Below, piece by piece: positions 15,879 to 25,078 of a stretch of DNA of 64,000 nt (position 1 is its first letter; every line of letters starts with the position of its first letter). The notes under the pieces are model-generated. The model saw only the letters and a program-made list of their open reading frames with translations. It did not search any database and was not told the DNA's origin. The stretch comes from Kitasatospora setae KM-6054 (GTDB taxonomy: Bacteria; Actinomycetota; Actinomycetes; Streptomycetales; Streptomycetaceae). A program made the translations under genes and the position numbers. Location of the stretch: contig NC_016109.1 of NCBI RefSeq assembly GCF_000269985.1, positions 372,001 through 436,000 on the forward strand. The letters are read 5' to 3'.

Positions 15879-16127
15879 CTACCCCTGCGGGGCCGCGGTG
15901 ACGTCTCCGTACCACCGGTCGGGCCGCTCGGACGCGCTCCAGTCGACCGTCAGCGGCCGGCCCGCGGTCTCCTCGGCCAGCCGGTGGCAGGCGTCCTGCG
16001 CGACGGCGGGCCCGGCGGTGGGCGCGACTCCGGCGAGGCCGCCGCAGGCGATGCCGACCTGCCCCGCGAAGAAGATCGAGAACCGCCAGCGGTCGGGGGT
16101 CCGGTAGAGCACGAGGCCCTCGGGCAT
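15879..16127 (-). CDS. Small hypothetical protein
   Basis: 82 residues from ATG 16127. The sequence PEGLVLYRTPDRWRFSIFFAG looks like a small folded alpha/beta protein rather than a shadow frame, with GC-ending codons throughout. No motif or signal peptide. It is divergent from the next hypothetical gene (16241). A later segment, LTVDWSASERPDRWYGD, is Trp-rich. Family not recognised. Confidence 0.55.
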   Translation of the reverse strand: MPEGLVLYRTPDRWRFSIFFAGQVGIACGGLAGVAPTAGPAVAQDACHRLAEETAGRPLTVDWSASERPDRWYGDVTAAPQG

Positions 16128-16240
16128 GTCGAGGGCGCGCCCGGGCCGTTGCTTCTTCCTCGCCGTCCGGGCAGGGTACCGGCACCCCGGTCGCCGAAAA
16201 CCGCGTGCGCGGCGGCCGCGCCGTCTGCCAGGCTCGGCGC

Positions 16241-16654
16241 ATGCCCGCCCGCAACAGGCTGCTGCCCCGGAACAGGTCGTGGCCGCTCACCGCGACCGAC
16301 GTCCGCACCGCCCTCGGCGACCCGATGATGGACGGCGTGATCCTCTCGTTCCACGAACACCCCTCCGAGAGCCGGGTGTTGCTCTCCGCCACCTGGAACC
16401 GCACGGTCCGCTCGAACTACGCGTACGGCGAGACCCCCGACTGGTGGGGCAAGGTGCTGGTCGGCGTCGGCAACCTCCCCAGCGCCGAGCGGGCCGCGGC
16501 CCGGGAGCTGCTGCGCGAGCAGGCGCTCCCGGCCCTCCGGGAGTGGACCGCCGAGGCCCTCCGCCGGGCGGACGAGCCCTGGGCGCTGCGCACCCGCCAG
16601 CGCCACTGGTCGGTGCTGGACGGCCGGGTGGTGCACTGCGACGAACCGGCCTGA
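16241..16654 (+). CDS. Hypothetical protein
   Basis: 137 residues from ATG 16241 (MPARNRLLPRNRSWPLTATD). Features are VRTALGDPMMDGVILSFHEH, a Trp-rich centre (YGETPDWWGKVLVGVGNLPS) and a helical C-terminus ending HWSVLDGRVVHC. The opening resembles a basic surface. No known domain recognised. CAGGCT ends six bases before the ATG, so it may be leaderless. No neighbour suggests a role. Confidence 0.55.
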   Translation: MPARNRLLPRNRSWPLTATDVRTALGDPMMDGVILSFHEHPSESRVLLSATWNRTVRSNYAYGETPDWWGKVLVGVGNLPSAERAAARELLREQALPALREWTAEALRRADEPWALRTRQRHWSVLDGRVVHCDEPA

Positions 16655-16823
16655 TACTCCGCTGCGACTTCGTGATCCGTCCGCTCGAAGGGTTGGCGAT
16701 TCGCTGCCGGTAGTGGCGGATCTCCGGGACGGTCAGGTCGATCGGGTCAGCGCGGTGGGCGCTCCGGACCGGGGCGTTGCGGGCGGTCCGATCCGGCCTG
16801 CGGACAGCGGGTCAGCAGCCGAG

Positions 16824-17525
16824 TCAGTAGCCGGCGGTGAACCGGCGTTGGACGAAGCGAGGCAGTTCCGCCTCGTCCACCAGGGCGACCGCGGCGTCCT
16901 CCGCCGAGATCCGGCTCAGGCCGTCGGCGTCGGTCACGGGCTGGTCGCCGCCGATGCGGAAGCGGCCGGTGCGCTCGCCGGGGGCGATCTGCTCGGCGGG
17001 GCTGAAGTAGGTCCAGAGCCGGTTCGAGGCGCGCAGGACGTTCAGCGCCTCTCGGTGGCCGCGTACGGCGGCGGCGTACTGGCGGGGCAGGCCGAGTTCG
17101 TCGAGCGACGCGTGGATGAGGTCTTCGTGGTCGGCGCGGACGACACCCGGCTCGATCTCCAGGCTGCCGGCGCCGCCGATGACGATCAGCCGGGTGCGGG
17201 GGTGGCTCTCCAGGGCCTTGAGCAGGGCCCGGGCAGCTGCCGCGTAGACGGTCGGGTCCGCGATCGAGCGCTGGACGGTGTCCGCGAAGTCCTTCGCCGC
17301 GTTCCCGGGCTGGAAGCCGCTGATCAGGACGTCCAGGCCAGGCAGGACGGCGGCGATGCTCGCGGCGTCCAGCACGTCGACGCTCTCCCAGTCGAGGTTC
17401 TCCCGCCGGTCGGTGATCGCGGAGGCGTCCCGGCTGAACGCCGTGACGCGGTGTCCGCGCCCCAGGGCCTCGGTGACGACCCGGCTGCCGATGGTGCCGG
17501 TGGCTCCGATGACGCCGATGTGCAT
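16824..17525 (-). CDS. NAD(P)-binding oxidoreductase of the atypical SDR / NmrA-like group
   Basis: 233 residues from ATG 17525, preceded by AAGGGGAG. The N-terminus MHIGVIGATGTIGSRVVTEA carries the GxxGxxG dinucleotide motif (7-13). DVLDAASIAAVLPGLDVLIS matches the D-V-x-D binding of the adenine ring, and RLIVIGGAGSLEI is the usual core strand. There is no YxxxK catalytic pair, so it belongs to the YwnB-like group with unclear substrates. Divergent from a TetR gene across a 133-bp gap; probably its target. Confidence 0.85.
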   Translation of the reverse strand: MHIGVIGATGTIGSRVVTEALGRGHRVTAFSRDASAITDRRENLDWESVDVLDAASIAAVLPGLDVLISGFQPGNAAKDFADTVQRSIADPTVYAAAARALLKALESHPRTRLIVIGGAGSLEIEPGVVRADHEDLIHASLDELGLPRQYAAAVRGHREALNVLRASNRLWTYFSPAEQIAPGERTGRFRIGGDQPVTDADGLSRISAEDAAVALVDEAELPRFVQRRFTAGY

Positions 17526-17589
17526 GGTTCTCCCCTTGATTCATGCCGTGGTCATGCCGAACGGTGGCGCGACAGCGCTCTGCTGCACA

Positions 17590-17626
17590 CCGTACGAAAA
17601 CTATACGGCGTGAAGTTCGCGTACGG
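17590..17626. promoter_or_regulatory. Operator candidate between the SDR-like and TetR genes
   Basis: Inverted arms CCGTACG (17590-17596) and CGTACGG (17620-17626) enclose an AT-rich centre with ACTATACGG. It sits in the divergent promoter region. TAAAGT at 17647-17652 lies six bases before the TetR GTG and is a likely -10 box. Confidence 0.5.
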
Positions 17627-17658
17627 CAATCAATGCCGTGACGCTGTAAAGTGACCCC

Positions 17659-18369
17659 GTGGCAGGCACCCGAAGCACCGGACGACGCGAGCGACTGCGG
17701 GCCGAGACGACCGCCGAGATCAAGCGCACAGCACTGGAGTTGATGGGCTCGGGCGGCCCCGACGCGATCACCCTGCGGGCGATCGCCCGCGAGATGGGCA
17801 TGACCGCCAACGCCATCTACGGCTACTTCGCCACCCGCGACGACCTGGTCACCGCCCTCATCGCGGACGTCTACACCGCGCTCGCCGACGCCGTCGACGC
17901 CGCCTGGGCCGCCTCCGCGCAGGACGCCCCGGCGCAGCGGATACAGACCTGGGCACACGCCTTCCGCGACTGGACGCTGGCCAACCCCGAGGGCTTCCGG
18001 CTGATCTACGGCGACCCCGTCCCCGGCTACCAGGCCCCGGCCGGCGGCGCCGCGCCGGACGCCGCCCGGCGGGTCTGCGTCGGCATCGCCGCACTGGCGG
18101 ACACGGCCTGGGGCAGCGCCGAACGGTCGCACGGGGACGGCGACTTCGGCTGGGACGACTTCGACCCCGGCCTGCTCGACAAGGTCCGCCCGGCGTTCCC
18201 CGCGCTACCGCCGGCCGGGGTGGCCCTGGCGCTGCGGATCTGGGGGCACCTGCACGGCCTGGTCGCACTGGAGGTCTACGGCCACCTGCGCGCCCAGACG
18301 CTCTCGCCCGACAAGCTCTTCCACGCCGAACTCACCCAGTTGGTCAGGTCGTTGGGTCTCGACGCCTAG
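17659..18369 (+). CDS. TetR-family regulator with C-terminal WHG-type domain
   Basis: 236 residues from GTG 17659. The helix-turn-helix spans about residues 12-60 (ITLRAIAREMGMTANAIYGYFATRDDLVTAL). The ligand-binding half includes FRDWTLANPEGFRLIYGDPVPGY, the pattern of the WHG (TetR_C_13-like) group. Start: GTG in frame with TAAAGT placed as -10 and no ribosome site, so leaderless. It most likely controls the divergent NAD(P)-binding gene and itself. Confidence 0.88.
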   Translation: MAGTRSTGRRERLRAETTAEIKRTALELMGSGGPDAITLRAIAREMGMTANAIYGYFATRDDLVTALIADVYTALADAVDAAWAASAQDAPAQRIQTWAHAFRDWTLANPEGFRLIYGDPVPGYQAPAGGAAPDAARRVCVGIAALADTAWGSAERSHGDGDFGWDDFDPGLLDKVRPAFPALPPAGVALALRIWGHLHGLVALEVYGHLRAQTLSPDKLFHAELTQLVRSLGLDA

Positions 18370-18580
18370 CACTCCAACACGACCTCGCGACCTCGCGCCG
18401 GAACCGGGCCGGGCCGGGCCGGGCCGGAACAGCAACGGCCACCGCGCGGTCATCAGGGGGTGCGCGGACTGCGGACACCACCAGGCCACCGCCCGCCGCA
18501 GCCACCCCACCGGCAACGACTCGCCGACTCCTCAAGCGGATGGATCACCACGTCACACCGGAGTACTCACCGGGCGCCGG

Positions 18581-19108
18581 CTACTCGGCGAGGATCCGTT
18601 CCCACAGCAGCGAGTCCTGCCAGGCGCCGTCGAGCAGGATCGCGGAGTGCGCGACGCCGTACGGGGTGAACCCGTTGCGGCGCAGCACCCGTTGGGACGG
18701 CAGGTTCTCCAGGTGGGTGGACGCCTCGGCCCGGTGCAGGCCGAGGTCGTCCGTCATCAGGCGCAGCAGCAGGGCGAGCGCGCGGCCGGCGTGGCCGCGC
18801 TGCTGGGCGGTGGTGGCGATCCAGTAGCCGACGGTGGCGCGGCGCAGGTGCGGCTGCGGCAGGATCCCGCTGACGGTGGCCTGCCCGACCACCTCGCCGT
18901 CCGCGAGCACCACCGCCGGCCAGGCCGTCCCGGCCCGGTGGCCGGCCAGCAGCCGGTCGATCCGGGCGGCCTGCCCCTCGGGGGTCAGCAGCGCGGCCGA
19001 CTGGGCCGGCTCCCAGCGGCGGAAGGCCGCGGCGTCCCGGGCCCGGTGCGCGGCGATCGGGGCGGCGTCGGCGGGTTCGATCAGGCGGATGCGGGTCTCG
19101 GCGGGCAC
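18581..19108 (-). CDS. GNAT N-acetyltransferase (RimJ/RimL type)
   Basis: 175 residues from GTG 19108 with GAGGAG at proper distance upstream. Typical elements are IRLIEPADAAPIAAHRARDA, the motif-A region VGYWIATTAQQRGHAGRALALL (acetyl-CoA pyrophosphate loop Q-x-x-G-x-A) and the tail RAEASTHLENLPSQRVLRRNGFTPYG. Its target may be an N-terminal amine or a small molecule. Convergent with nothing close; a 211-bp gap with GGGCC tandem repeats separates it from the TetR gene. Confidence 0.85.
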   Translation of the reverse strand: MPAETRIRLIEPADAAPIAAHRARDAAAFRRWEPAQSAALLTPEGQAARIDRLLAGHRAGTAWPAVVLADGEVVGQATVSGILPQPHLRRATVGYWIATTAQQRGHAGRALALLLRLMTDDLGLHRAEASTHLENLPSQRVLRRNGFTPYGVAHSAILLDGAWQDSLLWERILAE

Positions 19109-19284
19109 GCGGGCGGCTCCTCGTTCTGCGTGGCGGTCGGCGCTCGTCGACGCGTTCGGTCGGAACGGCGGCGGGCGACGGGCGGTCAGGCGGCGGCGTT
19201 CGCGCACGGGTGTTCGGGCATGTCGGAGAGCATTCCACACGCCGTCCGGCGCGCCGGGGCGCCCCCGGCTGGGATGATCGGGGC

Positions 19285-22203
19285 ATGGCTTCCGATCTCG
19301 CCCGTGCCCTCGCTGCCGCCGTCCGTGGGGAGGTGCGGTTCGACACCGCTGAGCGTGCCGTGTACGGGCAGGACGCGTCGAACTACCGGCAGGTGCCGCG
19401 CGGGGTGGTGAAGCCGGCGGATCGGGGGGACGTGCGGGAGGCGTTGCGGGTGTGCCGGGAGTTCGGAGTGCCGGTGGTGGCGCGGGGGTCGGGGACGAGC
19501 ATCGGCGGGCAGGCGATCGGGCCGGGGGCGGTGGTGTTGGACTTCCGGCGGCATTTCGGGCGGGTGCTGGAGGTGGATCCGGAGCGGCGGACCGCCCGGG
19601 TCGAGCCGGGCGCGGTGTTGGACGAACTGCAGCGGGCGGCGCGGCCGTTCGGGTTGCGGTTCGGTCCCGATCCGTCGACCCACAGCCGGTGCACGGTCGG
19701 CGGGATGATCGGCAACGACGCCTGCGGCTCGCACTCGCTCGCCTGGGGCCGGACCTCCGACAACGTACACGGTCTCGACCTGCTGCTGGCCGACGGCACC
19801 GAACTGTCCGTCACCGGCCCGCTGCCGCCCGCCGAGCGGGCCGCGCTGGCCGCCGCCCCGGGCCGGGTGGGCCGGCTGCACCGGGAGTTGCAGGCGCTGG
19901 CCGCGGACAACCTGGCGCTGCTGCGCCGGGCGATGCCGGTGCTGCCCCGGCGCGGTTCGGGCTACCCGCTGGACGCGCTGCTGCCCGAGCGCGGGTACGA
20001 CCTGGTGCGGGCGGTCACCGGCACCGAGGGGACGTGCGCGCTGGTGCTGGGCGCGACGGTGCGGCTGGTGCCCGAGCCGGCCGTCCGGGCGCTGGTGGTG
20101 GCGGGCTATCCGGACGAGACGGCGGCGGCGGACGCGGTGCCGGCGCTGCTCCCGCTGGCGCCGCTGACCTGCGAGGGGATGGCGGCGGACCTGGTGGCGG
20201 CGCTGCTGGCCTCCGGTCCGCGTCCGCCGGTGCTGGACCGGCTGCCGGACGGCGCGTGCTGGCTGTTCCTGGAGGTCGGCGGTCCGACGGCGGCCGAAGC
20301 GGCCGACCGGGCGCGGGAGTTGGCGGCGGCAGTGCGGCGGGAGCGGTCGGCGGCGGTGGCCCTGGTGACCGATCCGGGCGAGCAGCGGGCGTTGTGGGCG
20401 ATCCGGGAGGCGGGCGCGGGGATCGTCACCCGGCTGCCGCCGGGGCCGGACGGGCGGCCGGGCGGCGCGGCCTGGCCGGGTTGGGAGGACTCGGCCGTCC
20501 CGGTCAATCAACTCGGTTCGTACTTGCGGCAGTTGCGGATGCTGCTGAAGCGGCACGGGCTGCGCGGGGTGCCGTTCGGGCATTTCGGCGAGGGCTGCGT
20601 GCACCTGCGGCTGGACTTCCCGTTGCGCGAACGCCCGTCCGCGTTCCGGGAGTTCATGCTGGAGGCGGCGGACCTGGTGGTGGCGCACGGGGGTTCGCTG
20701 TCCGGCGAGCACGGCGACGGGCAGGCCCGGGGCGAGCTGCTGCCCCGGATGTTCCCGCCGGAGGTGATCGACCTGTTCGCCCGGTTCAAGCGGATCTGGG
20801 ACCCGGACGGCCTGCTCAACCCGGGCCTGCTGGTCGACCCGCGCCCGCTGGACGCCGATCTGCGGTTCCCCGGGCGGGAGTTGCCGCTCGCCCTGGCCTA
20901 CCCGGAGGACGGTGGCAGTCTGCTGTCGGCGGTGCACCGCTGCGTGGGTGTCGGCACGTGCGTGGACACCTCGTCGGGGGTGATGTGCCCGAGCTACATG
21001 GTGACCGGGGAGGAGCGGCACTCGACCCGGGGCCGGGCCCGGCTGCTCGGCGAGATGCTGCGCGGCGAGCTGGTCGCCGACGGCTGGCGCTCGCCCGAGG
21101 TGCGCGAGGCGCTCGACCTCTGCCTGGGCTGCAAGGGCTGCGCGAGCGACTGCCCGGTGCACGTGGACATGGCGACCTACCGGTCCGAATTCCTGTACCA
21201 CCACTACCGGTTCCGGCCGCGCCCGGCCGCGCACCTGTCGTTCGGCTGGCTGCCGCTGTGGCTGCGCCTGGCGCACCTGGCGCCGCGCGCGGCCAACGCG
21301 GCGCTGCGCGGCCGGTTCAGCGCGCCGGTGCTGAAGCGGCTCGGCGGGATCGATCCGCGGCGCGCGCTGCCCGCACTGCCGGAGCGCCGGTTCACCGCCT
21401 GGTTCCGCGCCCACCGGGCCGCGAACCAGGTTCCGGCCGGCACGGGTGCGGGTCCGGGCACGGGCCCGGACGCCCCGGCGGTGCTGCTGTGGCCGGACTC
21501 GATGTCCGAACTGCTCGACCCGGCGCCGGCCAGGGCCGCCGTCCTGGTGCTGGAGCGGCTCGGCTTCCGGGTGCTGCTGCCGTCCGGGCCGGTGTGCTGC
21601 GGGCTGACCCTGATCGCCAGCGGCCAGCTCGGCCTGGCCCGCCGGGTGGCCGCCCGCTCGGCCCGGACGCTGGGCGAACTCCCGCCCGGGCTACCGGTGG
21701 TGGGCCTGGAGCCGTCCTGCACCGCGACCCTGCGCTCGGACTGGCCCCGGCTGCTCCCCGACGGCGCGGGCGAACTGCCGTCCCGGGTCCGCACGCTGGC
21801 CGAGTTCCTGGACGAACAGGACGTCGAGCTACCTGAGTTGACCGGCCGGGCGATGACCCAGGTGCACTGTCACCAGCACGCCGTCCTGGGCACCGGTGCC
21901 GACCGGCGGATCACCGGCCGGCTCGGCCTGGACAACCGCGAACTGGACGCCGGCTGCTGCGGACTGGCGGGCGCGTTCGGCTTCGAGCGGGGCCACTGGG
22001 AGGTGTCGGTGGCCGCCGCCGAGCGCGCCCTGCTGCCGGCCGTCCGGGCCGCCGACCCCGGGACGCTGCTGCTCGCCGACGGCCTGAGCTGCCGGACCCA
22101 GCTCACCCAACTTGAGCCGTCGGCCCGGCCGTCGCACCTGGCGGAGGTGCTGCTGCGGGCCTTCGAGCAGGCGGAGGAGCCGCCCGGTCACTCGCCCGGG
22201 TAA
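19285..22203 (+). CDS. FAD-linked oxidase fused to an Fe-S / CCG-domain subunit (D-lactate or glycolate dehydrogenase-like)
   Basis: 972 residues from ATG 19285. Residues about 30-210 are the FAD-binding PCMH fold (VVARGSGTSIGGQAIGPGAV, GRTSDNVHGLDLLLADG). An FAD-oxidase C-terminal cap runs to about 520 (VPFGHFGEGCVHLRLD, GSLSGEHGDGQARGEL with metal-site His). Ferredoxin-type cysteines follow: C553/C559 and CLGCKGCASDC at 613-623. Two CCG domains close the protein (VCCGLTLIASG near 771; CHQH near 862 and AGCCGLAGAFGF near 892). This single chain combines the GlcD-like and GlcF-like parts, oxidising a 2-hydroxyacid and feeding electrons to the respiratory chain. It overlaps the convergent Gfo/Idh gene by 16 bp. 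Confidence 0.9.
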   Translation: MASDLARALAAAVRGEVRFDTAERAVYGQDASNYRQVPRGVVKPADRGDVREALRVCREFGVPVVARGSGTSIGGQAIGPGAVVLDFRRHFGRVLEVDPERRTARVEPGAVLDELQRAARPFGLRFGPDPSTHSRCTVGGMIGNDACGSHSLAWGRTSDNVHGLDLLLADGTELSVTGPLPPAERAALAAAPGRVGRLHRELQALAADNLALLRRAMPVLPRRGSGYPLDALLPERGYDLVRAVTGTEGTCALVLGATVRLVPEPAVRALVVAGYPDETAAADAVPALLPLAPLTCEGMAADLVAALLASGPRPPVLDRLPDGACWLFLEVGGPTAAEAADRARELAAAVRRERSAAVALVTDPGEQRALWAIREAGAGIVTRLPPGPDGRPGGAAWPGWEDSAVPVNQLGSYLRQLRMLLKRHGLRGVPFGHFGEGCVHLRLDFPLRERPSAFREFMLEAADLVVAHGGSLSGEHGDGQARGELLPRMFPPEVIDLFARFKRIWDPDGLLNPGLLVDPRPLDADLRFPGRELPLALAYPEDGGSLLSAVHRCVGVGTCVDTSSGVMCPSYMVTGEERHSTRGRARLLGEMLRGELVADGWRSPEVREALDLCLGCKGCASDCPVHVDMATYRSEFLYHHYRFRPRPAAHLSFGWLPLWLRLAHLAPRAANAALRGRFSAPVLKRLGGIDPRRALPALPERRFTAWFRAHRAANQVPAGTGAGPGTGPDAPAVLLWPDSMSELLDPAPARAAVLVLERLGFRVLLPSGPVCCGLTLIASGQLGLARRVAARSARTLGELPPGLPVVGLEPSCTATLRSDWPRLLPDGAGELPSRVRTLAEFLDEQDVELPELTGRAMTQVHCHQHAVLGTGADRRITGRLGLDNRELDAGCCGLAGAFGFERGHWEVSVAAAERALLPAVRAADPGTLLLADGLSCRTQLTQLEPSARPSHLAEVLLRAFEQAEEPPGHSPG

Positions 22204-23186
22204 CGCACCCCGATCCGTTCCCGGACGGCGTCCAGGGTGCGCATCACGGAGAGCGTGGAGTCCAGCGGGACGAGCGGCGACTCGGTCTCGCCGGCCCGCA
22301 GGCAGCGCATCACCTCGGCGGCCTCCAGGCCGTAGCCGTGGCCGGTCTTCACGGGGGCGGTGAAGACCTCCGGTTCGGCGCCGTCGCGGTGCAGGGTGAA
22401 CCCGGCGGGGTGGAAGAAGTCCCGGTCGATCTCGATCCGGCCGGTGCTGCCCTGGACGGCGGCCCGCTGGCCGCACTGCACGTCGAGCGAGCAGGAGAGC
22501 AGCGCGGTCGCGCCGCCCGGGTGGCCGAGCAGGATGCCGGTGTTGGCGTCCACCCCGAGGTCGGTCAGCCGGGCCCAGGCCTGCACCGACTCCGGTGCGC
22601 CGAGCAGCAGGTGGGCGAACGCGACCGGGTAGACCCCGAGGTCGAGCAGCGCGCCGCCGCCGGCCGCCGGGTCCCACAGCCGGTGGGTCGGGTCCTCCGC
22701 CGTGGCGAAGCCGAACTCGGCCTGCACGGAGCGCACTTCACCGATGGCGCCGTCCGCGACCAGGGCGGCGATCCGCCGCACGGTCGGGTCGAGGTACGTC
22801 CACATCGCCTCCATCAGGAAGACCTCGCGCTTGCGGGCCAGCGCGACCAGCTCGGCCGCCTCCGCGGCGTTGAGCGTGAACGGCTTCTCGCACAGCACCG
22901 CCTTTCCGGCCTCCAGCAGCAGCGCGGCCGCCCGGTGGTGCGCGGAGTGCGGCGTCGCCACGTACACCACGTCCACCTCGGGGTCGGCCGCCAGTTCCTG
23001 CCAACTGCCGTACGCGCGCGGGAGGCCGTGCCGGTCGGCGAAGGCCCGGGCGGAGTCCTCGCGCCGGGAGGCGACGGCGAGCGCCTCGGCGCCGGGGACG
23101 GCCGCCAGGTCCTCGACGAAGGAGGTGGCGATGCCGCCGGTGGCGAGGACGCCCCAGCGGATCGGGCGGTCGGTGATCGGCTGCAC
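22188..23186 (-). CDS. Gfo/Idh/MocA-family oxidoreductase
   Basis: 332 residues from GTG 23186 with GGAGGAG upstream. The N-terminal Rossmann fold has WGVLATGGIATSFVEDLAAV, ASRREDSARAFADRHGLPRAYGSWQELA and DVVYVATPHSAHHRAA. The conserved EKPFTLNAAEA gives the catalytic Lys. The C-terminal alpha/beta domain includes GGGALLDLGVYPVAFAHLLL. Such enzymes oxidise or reduce sugar-type substrates with NAD(P); which one is unknown. Its 3-prime end overlaps the convergent flavoprotein gene. Confidence 0.9.
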   Translation of the reverse strand: MQPITDRPIRWGVLATGGIATSFVEDLAAVPGAEALAVASRREDSARAFADRHGLPRAYGSWQELAADPEVDVVYVATPHSAHHRAAALLLEAGKAVLCEKPFTLNAAEAAELVALARKREVFLMEAMWTYLDPTVRRIAALVADGAIGEVRSVQAEFGFATAEDPTHRLWDPAAGGGALLDLGVYPVAFAHLLLGAPESVQAWARLTDLGVDANTGILLGHPGGATALLSCSLDVQCGQRAAVQGSTGRIEIDRDFFHPAGFTLHRDGAEPEVFTAPVKTGHGYGLEAAEVMRCLRAGETESPLVPLDSTLSVMRTLDAVRERIGVRYPGE

Positions 23187-23321
23187 GGGCGTGCTCCTCC
23201 GGTCCGGGGGCGACTGCGGGCGGGGCCAGCCTATCCAGCGCCCCACCTGCGGGAACAGCCCCCGCCGGGAAGCCGGGAAGCCGGGAAGCCGGGGAGCAGG
23301 ACAGCCGGGGAGCGGGGGTGT

Positions 23322-24491
23322 TCAGCGCGGGCGGGTGACGGCGATCAGCGCGGCGTCGTCCGACAGGTGGCCGCCGACGTGGTCGAGCAGGTCCCGGCGG
23401 AGGGCGTCGAGCAGGACGTCGGGGGTGTCGGCGGGCAGCGCGGCGGCGCGCTCGGCCAGCGGGTAGAAGGCGTCGGCGGCGTCGCGGGCCTCGGTGACGC
23501 CGTCGGTGTGCAGGAGCAGGGTGGCGCCGGGCGGGAAGTCGAACTCCTCGGTGCGGCGGTCGACCGGGCCCAGCGCGCTCATGCCGAGCGGCGGGGCGGT
23601 GCGGCGCAGCGGCAGCGGGTGGGCGCCGGTCGGGGTGAGCAGCAGCGGCGGGGGGTGACCGCAGTCGGCGACGCGGGCGGTGGAGCGGTCGTCGGGGAGG
23701 TCGAGGACGAGGGCGGTGACGAAGTTCTCCTGGACGTCCTGTCCGCTGTCGGCGAGTTCGGCGAGGTGGCGGCGGTAGGACGTTTCGAGGGCGTCGGCGA
23801 GTTCGGCGGGGTCGTCGTGCCGGTGGGCGAGTTCGCGGAACGCGCCGAGCAGCGCGGCGGCGTCGCCGACGGCGGGCAGGCCCTTGCCCCGGACGTCGCC
23901 GATCAGCAGCCGGGTGGCGTGCGGGGTGCGGACGGCCGCGTACAGGTCGCCGCCGACGTGGGCCTCGTCCTCGGCGGCGAGGTAGCGGGTGGCGATCCGC
24001 AGCGGCCCGGCGTGGTCGGGCAGCGGCCGCATCAGGACGTGCTGGACGGCGTCGGAGACGGTCCGGACCCGGGTGAGTTCGCGGCCGTGCCGCTCGTGGA
24101 TCCGGGTGTAGGCGACGATGACGCCGGTGACGACCGCGAGCGCGGCCAGCTGGGCCTGGTGGTTGGGGGTGAACAGGCCGCCGTGCAGGACGGCGATGAC
24201 GGCCTGGGCGGTCAGCGCGAGGACGCCGATCAGCACGGTCAGCCGGGTGCCCGCGAAGGAGGGGGTGATCGCGGGGGCGACCACCAGCAGCGGGCCCAGG
24301 TGGATGTTCGGCGAGATCGAGATGTCGATCGCGGAGATCAGCACGATCAGGCCGAGCGGCAGCAGCACCATCAGGTGTCCGGTGCGCCACTCGCTCAGCA
24401 GGCCGGCCAGTCTCCGCCGCACTCCCACCTCACCACCATGCACCGTGCGCGCCACCGCCACGACCCGTCGCACGCTGCGTGTGCGGGCCAT
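23322..24491 (-). CDS. Membrane-bound SpoIIE-type PP2C phosphatase
   Basis: Up to 389 residues from ATG 24491; a GTG about 20 codons later (before RRRLAGLLSEW) is an alternative start. Four or so membrane helices at about 35-135 (LMVLLPLGLIVLISAIDISI, LGPLLVVAPAITPSF, RLTVLIGVLALTAQAVIAVL, LAALAVVTGVIVAYT). The phosphatase domain shows LAAEDEAHVGGDLYAA, LIGDVRGKGLPAV, CGHPPPLLL and LLLHTDGVTEARD, which coordinate metal ions. It probably dephosphorylates an anti-sigma-factor antagonist. No anti-sigma gene is adjacent. The divergent thioesterase starts only 36 bp away. Confidence 0.88.
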   Translation of the reverse strand: MARTRSVRRVVAVARTVHGGEVGVRRRLAGLLSEWRTGHLMVLLPLGLIVLISAIDISISPNIHLGPLLVVAPAITPSFAGTRLTVLIGVLALTAQAVIAVLHGGLFTPNHQAQLAALAVVTGVIVAYTRIHERHGRELTRVRTVSDAVQHVLMRPLPDHAGPLRIATRYLAAEDEAHVGGDLYAAVRTPHATRLLIGDVRGKGLPAVGDAAALLGAFRELAHRHDDPAELADALETSYRRHLAELADSGQDVQENFVTALVLDLPDDRSTARVADCGHPPPLLLTPTGAHPLPLRRTAPPLGMSALGPVDRRTEEFDFPPGATLLLHTDGVTEARDAADAFYPLAERAAALPADTPDVLLDALRRDLLDHVGGHLSDDAALIAVTRPR

Positions 24492-24527
24492 GGCGCTGCG
24501 TGATCGGCGCGCCCTACCATCGGCGGC

Positions 24528-25043
24528 ATGACCAGCACCGGCACCGGCACCCGCGCCCCCGAACCGTCCGAGCCCTCCGAGCCCGCGCAGCCCAGCGCGC
24601 CCGTCGAACTGACCGCGTCCGCCGAGCCGTCCGGGCTCAGTCCCGCCGAGGGGGACGCGATCCTCGCCGAGTACGTCGCGCCCTGGGTCCGCGAGCTGGG
24701 CCTGACCGTGCTGGAGACCGGCGGGCGCCACGCGGTGCTCCGGCTGCCCTGGTCGGACCGGCTGGCCCGGGAGGGCGGCGGGCTGTGCGGGCAGGCGATG
24801 GCGGCGGCCGACACCGCGACCGTGATCGCGGTGTCGGCGGCGCTCGGCGGTTTCGCGCCGATGACCACCGTCCAGCTGTCGACCACCTTCCAGCGTCCGG
24901 CCCGGGGCACCGACCTGCTGGTGACCGCCCGGCTGACCAAGCTGGGGCGCCGGATGGCGTTCGCCGACATCACGCTGGCCACCCCGGACGCGCCGGACGA
25001 CCCGGTCGCGCACGCGACCACCGTCTACGCGTTCCCCGGCTGA
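24528..25043 (+). CDS. Hotdog-fold thioesterase (PaaI-like)
   Basis: 171 residues from ATG 24528, leaderless by appearance (TACCAT ending seven bases upstream). Residues 1-40 are a disordered Pro/Glu/Ser-rich tail with PSEPSEPAQPS repeats. The hotdog core follows: GRHAVLRLPWSDRLAREGGG, LCGQAMAAADTATVIAVSAA (helix with catalytic-region Asp), MTTVQLSTTFQRPARGTDLL and RRMAFADITLAT. Probably hydrolyses a CoA or ACP thioester; no acyl-pathway partner is next to it. Confidence 0.8.
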   Translation: MTSTGTGTRAPEPSEPSEPAQPSAPVELTASAEPSGLSPAEGDAILAEYVAPWVRELGLTVLETGGRHAVLRLPWSDRLAREGGGLCGQAMAAADTATVIAVSAALGGFAPMTTVQLSTTFQRPARGTDLLVTARLTKLGRRMAFADITLATPDAPDDPVAHATTVYAFPG

Positions 25044-25052
25044 AACCGGGGG

Positions 25053-25078
25053 CCGCGCGCGGCTCAGCGCGCGGCTCA
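25053..25078. repeat. 12-bp tandem duplication and hairpin at a convergent junction
   Basis: GCGCGCGGCTCA occurs at 25055-25066 and 25067-25078. The CBS-gene stop codon (25076-25078) lies in the second copy, and an in-frame second stop lies in the first. CCGCGCGC (25053-25060) and GCGCGCGG (25067-25074) can form an 8-bp stem that may terminate both convergent transcripts. Confidence 0.65.

Noticed and set aside
18395..18430. GGGCC tandem repeats and CGCGACCT repeats after the TetR gene as a CRISPR-like or mobile element
   Set aside because: Short, simple-sequence GC repeats without spacers or flanking genes; at most a weak terminator.
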